Below are positions 61,360-64,000 of a stretch of 64,000 bases of DNA, one piece after another. Numbering within the stretch: the first letter of the stretch is position 1; every line of letters starts with the position of its first letter. A program made the position numbers and the translations under genes. The notes under the pieces are model-generated. The model worked only from the letters and a program-made list of their open reading frames with translations, had not been told where the DNA came from and made no database searches. The DNA lies in assembly GCF_030348765.1 (NCBI RefSeq), contig NZ_JAUCEU010000007.1, positions 5,925,501 through 5,989,500 on the forward strand, written 5' to 3'. This DNA comes from Neobacillus sp. CF12 (GTDB lineage Bacteria > Bacillota > Bacilli > Bacillales > Cytobacillaceae).

Positions 61360-62739
61360 ATGGCTGAAAGAAGAATGGTAATTGCCGGAACTGGCAGCGG
61401 TGTTGGGAAAACGACACTGACCATCGGTTTAATGGCAGCTCTAATGAAGAAAGGTTTAACCGTGCAGGGCTTTAAATGCGGACCAGACTATATTGATCCT
61501 TCGTACCATACAGCAGTAACAAAGCGAAACTCTCGAAATTTAGACAGTTGGATGCTGACAAAGGATATTGTCTTGGATATTTTCACTCATGGCAGTCAAG
61601 GTTCTGACATTTCAATCATCGAGGGAGTTATGGGCTTTTTTGATGGGAAAAATCCAGAAACCAATGAGGGCAGTACCGCTGAGATTAGTATGATTACGAA
61701 AAGTCCAGTTCTGCTCGTTGTCAATTGTGAAAGTATGGCGCGAAGTGCAGCAGCAATCGTAAAAGGTTTTCAAATGTTTGCCGAGGGTCCAAGAATTGTA
61801 GCTGTCATTGCAAATAAAGTTGGGAGCGAAGGTCACTATCAACTTGTTAAGAAAGCGGTTGAGCAGGAATGTCACGTTCCTGTGATTGGCTATTTAAAAA
61901 GAGAACTAGATATTGAGATTCCTGAAAGACATCTTGGACTCATTCCTTCTATGGAAAGAGGGGAACTCGATGCGTTTTTTGCTAAATTAGGGACGTTAGT
62001 TAGTGAAACCGTCAATATAGATCAATTACTTGAATTAGCGGTTGCACAACCGTTAGATGGAAGAGGGATGCCTTCCATTTTTGAAAAGAAGAAAGAACCT
62101 ATAGTGAAGATTGCGGTAGCAAAAGATAGTGCCTTTAATTTCTATTACCCTGAGAATCTAGAAATCATGGAAGCAAAAGGGATTGAACTTGTTTATTTCT
62201 CACCACTTGCGGACGAGGAATTACCTGAAAATGTGGATGGACTTTATATCGGTGGAGGATTCCCTGAAGAATTTGCTCAAGAACTAGCTTTTAATCTAAA
62301 AGCAAAAATATCAGTAAAGCAAGCGATTGAAAATGGATTGCCTACACTCGCTGAATGTGGAGGCTTCATGTACTTAACGGAAACAATCGAAACTACAGAT
62401 AAGAAAAAATATGAAATGGCGGGTATTATACCAGGGATTGTACAGATGCAATCTAGATTAGCAGCATTGGGTTATCGAGAGATTAGCGGGCAAAATGCTA
62501 ATTTTATGCTTGAAGACTTGAGTGCCAGAGGGCATGAATTTCATTACTCAACCTTTCAAGCATCTGAAGAGCATGTGCCCTTTGCATATGAAACAATAGG
62601 TATGAGAGGTGTTAGCCAGGAAGGGTATTTATTACATAATTTAGTTGCTGGGTATAGTCATTTTCATTTTGCTTCTTGCCCCGGGATGGTTGAGAACTGG
62701 ATAAGAAAATGTCAAGAAAATAGGGGGAAAATGTTATGA
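61360..62739 (+). CDS. cbiA: Cobyrinate a,c-diamide synthase
   Basis: A 459-residue two-domain enzyme that amidates the a and c side chains of cobyrinic acid with glutamine and ATP. N-terminal P-loop VIAGTGSGVGKTTLTIGLMA and the substrate region KCGPDYIDPSYH, then a class I glutamine amidotransferase domain with LYIGGGFPEEFAQEL, the nucleophile in TLAECGGFMYL and a His in YSHFHF. GGAAG precedes ATG 61360. It follows the fusion gene after 49 bases and overlaps the next by four. Confidence 0.93.
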   Translation: MAERRMVIAGTGSGVGKTTLTIGLMAALMKKGLTVQGFKCGPDYIDPSYHTAVTKRNSRNLDSWMLTKDIVLDIFTHGSQGSDISIIEGVMGFFDGKNPETNEGSTAEISMITKSPVLLVVNCESMARSAAAIVKGFQMFAEGPRIVAVIANKVGSEGHYQLVKKAVEQECHVPVIGYLKRELDIEIPERHLGLIPSMERGELDAFFAKLGTLVSETVNIDQLLELAVAQPLDGRGMPSIFEKKKEPIVKIAVAKDSAFNFYYPENLEIMEAKGIELVYFSPLADEELPENVDGLYIGGGFPEEFAQELAFNLKAKISVKQAIENGLPTLAECGGFMYLTETIETTDKKKYEMAGIIPGIVQMQSRLAALGYREISGQNANFMLEDLSARGHEFHYSTFQASEEHVPFAYETIGMRGVSQEGYLLHNLVAGYSHFHFASCPGMVENWIRKCQENRGKML

Positions 62740-63284
62740 GTCACCAAATAAATCGAAATGGTTTAACACTTGTTTATACAGGGCATGGAAAAGGAAAAAC
62801 GACATCCTCTTTAGGGTTAGCACTTCGAGGAATTGGTCGAGGTTTTAAAGTGAAAATCTATCAGTTTATCAAATCACCAGAGCGTACATATGGTGAAGAA
62901 ATTGCATTGCAAAAGCTAGGTGTAGATATGGTTCAACTGGGAGTTGGTTTCACTTGGACAAAAACACCAGAGGAGCACAGAGAAGCCTTAAAGGAAGGAT
63001 GGCCGAAAGCAAAGGAAGCTGTTATGAGTGGAGAATACGATTTGGTTATCCTAGACGAACTCAATAATGCTTTAGCCATTACTACGTTTCCAATCGATGA
63101 TGTTTTGCCTCTAACCGAAGTGATAAATTTAATCAAAAATAAACCTTCCCATGTTCATCTGGTGATTACCGGAAGAGATGCCAAGCAAGAAATTAAAGAT
63201 AGAGCCGATCTTGTTTCAGTGATCGAGTCGGAAAAACATTATTACAATGAAGGCATCCCGGCTGTAAAGGGTATCGAATTTTAG
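62736..63284 (+). CDS. cobO: Cob(I)yrinic acid a,c-diamide adenosyltransferase
   Basis: A 182-residue CobA/CobO-type enzyme that transfers the adenosyl group of ATP to reduced corrinoid. VYTGHGKGKTTSSLGLALRG is the P-loop; YQFIKSPERTYGEE, LVILDELNNAL and HLVITGRDAKQEI follow, as in BtuR. ATG 62736 overlaps cbiA stop. Works after cbiA in corrinoid salvage. Confidence 0.93.
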   Translation: MSHQINRNGLTLVYTGHGKGKTTSSLGLALRGIGRGFKVKIYQFIKSPERTYGEEIALQKLGVDMVQLGVGFTWTKTPEEHREALKEGWPKAKEAVMSGEYDLVILDELNNALAITTFPIDDVLPLTEVINLIKNKPSHVHLVITGRDAKQEIKDRADLVSVIESEKHYYNEGIPAVKGIEF

Positions 63285-63310
63285 AATTCACAAATGAAGG
63301 GGTTTTTAAT

Positions 63311-64000
63311 ATGAGATTAATATCCATTTGTCCAAGTAATACAGAATTAGTAGCATACTTAGGATTAACTTCTTCGTTGATTGGAGTGGATAACTACTCG
63401 GATTGGCCTGAGGATATTCAATCATTGCCAAGACTAGGTTCAGATTTGAATATTGATATGGACAAAGTGGAAGAATTACAACCTGATTTAGTATTAGCAT
63501 CGCTCTCCGTACCTGGAATGGAACAAAATATAGAAGAGTTAAAGAAACGAAACATACCGTTTGTCATTGTCCCTAATCCTAAGTCATTAACAGAGGTAGG
63601 TGAAAGTATCTTATTCGTTGGAGAAGTTACGAATACATTAGACAAAGCGAACCAATTATATAAGAAATACAACACTTTCATCGAAAAATATCACTTTTTA
63701 TCTAAGCAAGTAAAAAAACCAACAACCCTTTATTGGGAATGGTGGGCAAAACCTATTTTTACTCCTGGAGCAACCAATTGGTTAACAGAGATAAGTACCC
63801 TTGCAGGGGGAAGAAATGTATTTGAAGATATGGCGCTAGCAAGTATTAAAACGGATTGGGAAGAGATCGTAAGAAGAAATCCCGATGTTATTTGCGTAAT
63901 TTGGGTGGGGGTACAAAAAGAGAAAGTTAATCCTAAGGTTATTTTGAAGCGCCCTGGGGCGGAACAAATGGAGGCAATTAAAAACAATCAGTTGTTTATA
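63311..64000 (+). CDS. Cobalamin-binding protein (BtuF-like), 3' end beyond window
   Basis: The frame starts at ATG 63311 (MRLISICPSNTELVAYLGL) and is open to the window edge, 230 codons. It matches the corrinoid-binding BtuF/COG0614 fold (GVDNYSDWPEDI, PRLGSDLNIDMDKVEELQPD, LYWEWWAKPIFTPGATNW). Unlike the first gene it has no signal peptide or lipobox, so it may be cytosolic. Rest of the gene not seen. GAAGGGG lies upstream. Confidence 0.88.
   Translation, partial: MRLISICPSNTELVAYLGLTSSLIGVDNYSDWPEDIQSLPRLGSDLNIDMDKVEELQPDLVLASLSVPGMEQNIEELKKRNIPFVIVPNPKSLTEVGESILFVGEVTNTLDKANQLYKKYNTFIEKYHFLSKQVKKPTTLYWEWWAKPIFTPGATNWLTEISTLAGGRNVFEDMALASIKTDWEEIVRRNPDVICVIWVGVQKEKVNPKVILKRPGAEQMEAIKNNQLFI

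Overview
The window is a low-GC, gene-dense stretch of a Bacillaceae chromosome. It reads as a spore former close to Bacillus, Neobacillus or Mesobacillus. Evidence is a CwlJ spore-cortex hydrolase, a CsgA-like spore protein, a 2Duf-type DUF421-DUF1657 membrane protein with two DUF1657 partners, a squalene-hopene (sporulenol-type) cyclase, GGAGG-type ribosome binding sites with frequent TTG/GTG starts, and a typical Bacillus tRNA cluster. The species cannot be named from sequence alone.

Layout. 1-3.6 kb: end of a drug/metabolite transporter, then a minus-strand spore-type DUF1657-DUF1657-2Duf operon and an erythromycin-esterase family gene. 3.7-4.6 kb: about 1 kb without a gene, rich in hairpins and ending in a strong terminator. 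4.7-9.6 kb: YitT protein, SPFH protein with a ribbon-helix-helix partner, CsgA, PssA, VanW protein. 9.7-17.1 kb: fatty-acid activation and oxidation genes (acyl-CoA dehydrogenase, SDR, acyl-CoA ligase, TetR regulator, phosphotransferase, enoyl-CoA hydratase, quinone oxidoreductase) with two matching palindromic operators. 17.6-22.6 kb: two-component system, HtrA-like protease and PrsA-like foldase. 22.7-24.9 kb: a leader ORF and two terminators before an ABC-F ATPase. 25-35.3 kb: cwlJ, NhaC antiporter, a yitT gene broken by a stop codon, mug, sqhC, DUF2515, ppiB, polysaccharide deacetylase, exoA, methyltransferase. 35.6-36.8 kb: eleven tRNA genes in one transcript. 37-41.6 kb: prsW and small genes, then several decayed genes. 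42-46.9 kb: a strikingly GC-rich peptidase E, GrpB, FAH, lipoprotein, WYL regulator and a deleted alcohol dehydrogenase. 47.1-48.7 kb: ydaO-type c-di-AMP riboswitch and a dicarboxylate/glutamate symporter. 48.8-55.5 kb: DUF624 protein and a CcpA-controlled sugar ABC transporter with a YesMN-type two-component system. 55.9-57.1 kb: a deleted AEC transporter and a second DUF421 protein. 57.5-64 kb: a cobalamin-riboswitch operon for B12 uptake and salvage (btuF, btuC, a btuD-cbiZ fusion, cbiA, cobO, a second corrinoid-binding protein), running off the right edge.

How it works together. The fatty-acid block looks like one small regulon, with the same palindrome near the starts of both transcription units and a TetR gene between them. 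The B12 operon joins uptake, amidohydrolase remodelling, a,c-diamidation and adenosylation under a riboswitch. The sugar block pairs an importer with its likely sensor. Several genes are broken by single stops, frameshifts or internal deletions, so accessory genes seem to be eroding. A family of short GC-rich palindromes (AAGCGGA..TCCGCTT) occurs in four-unit blocks at four intergenic sites plus one degenerate single copy. Two blocks are flanked by terminal inverted repeats, so they look like small mobile or RNA-structured elements. No rRNA gene, CRISPR array, complete insertion sequence or prophage was seen.
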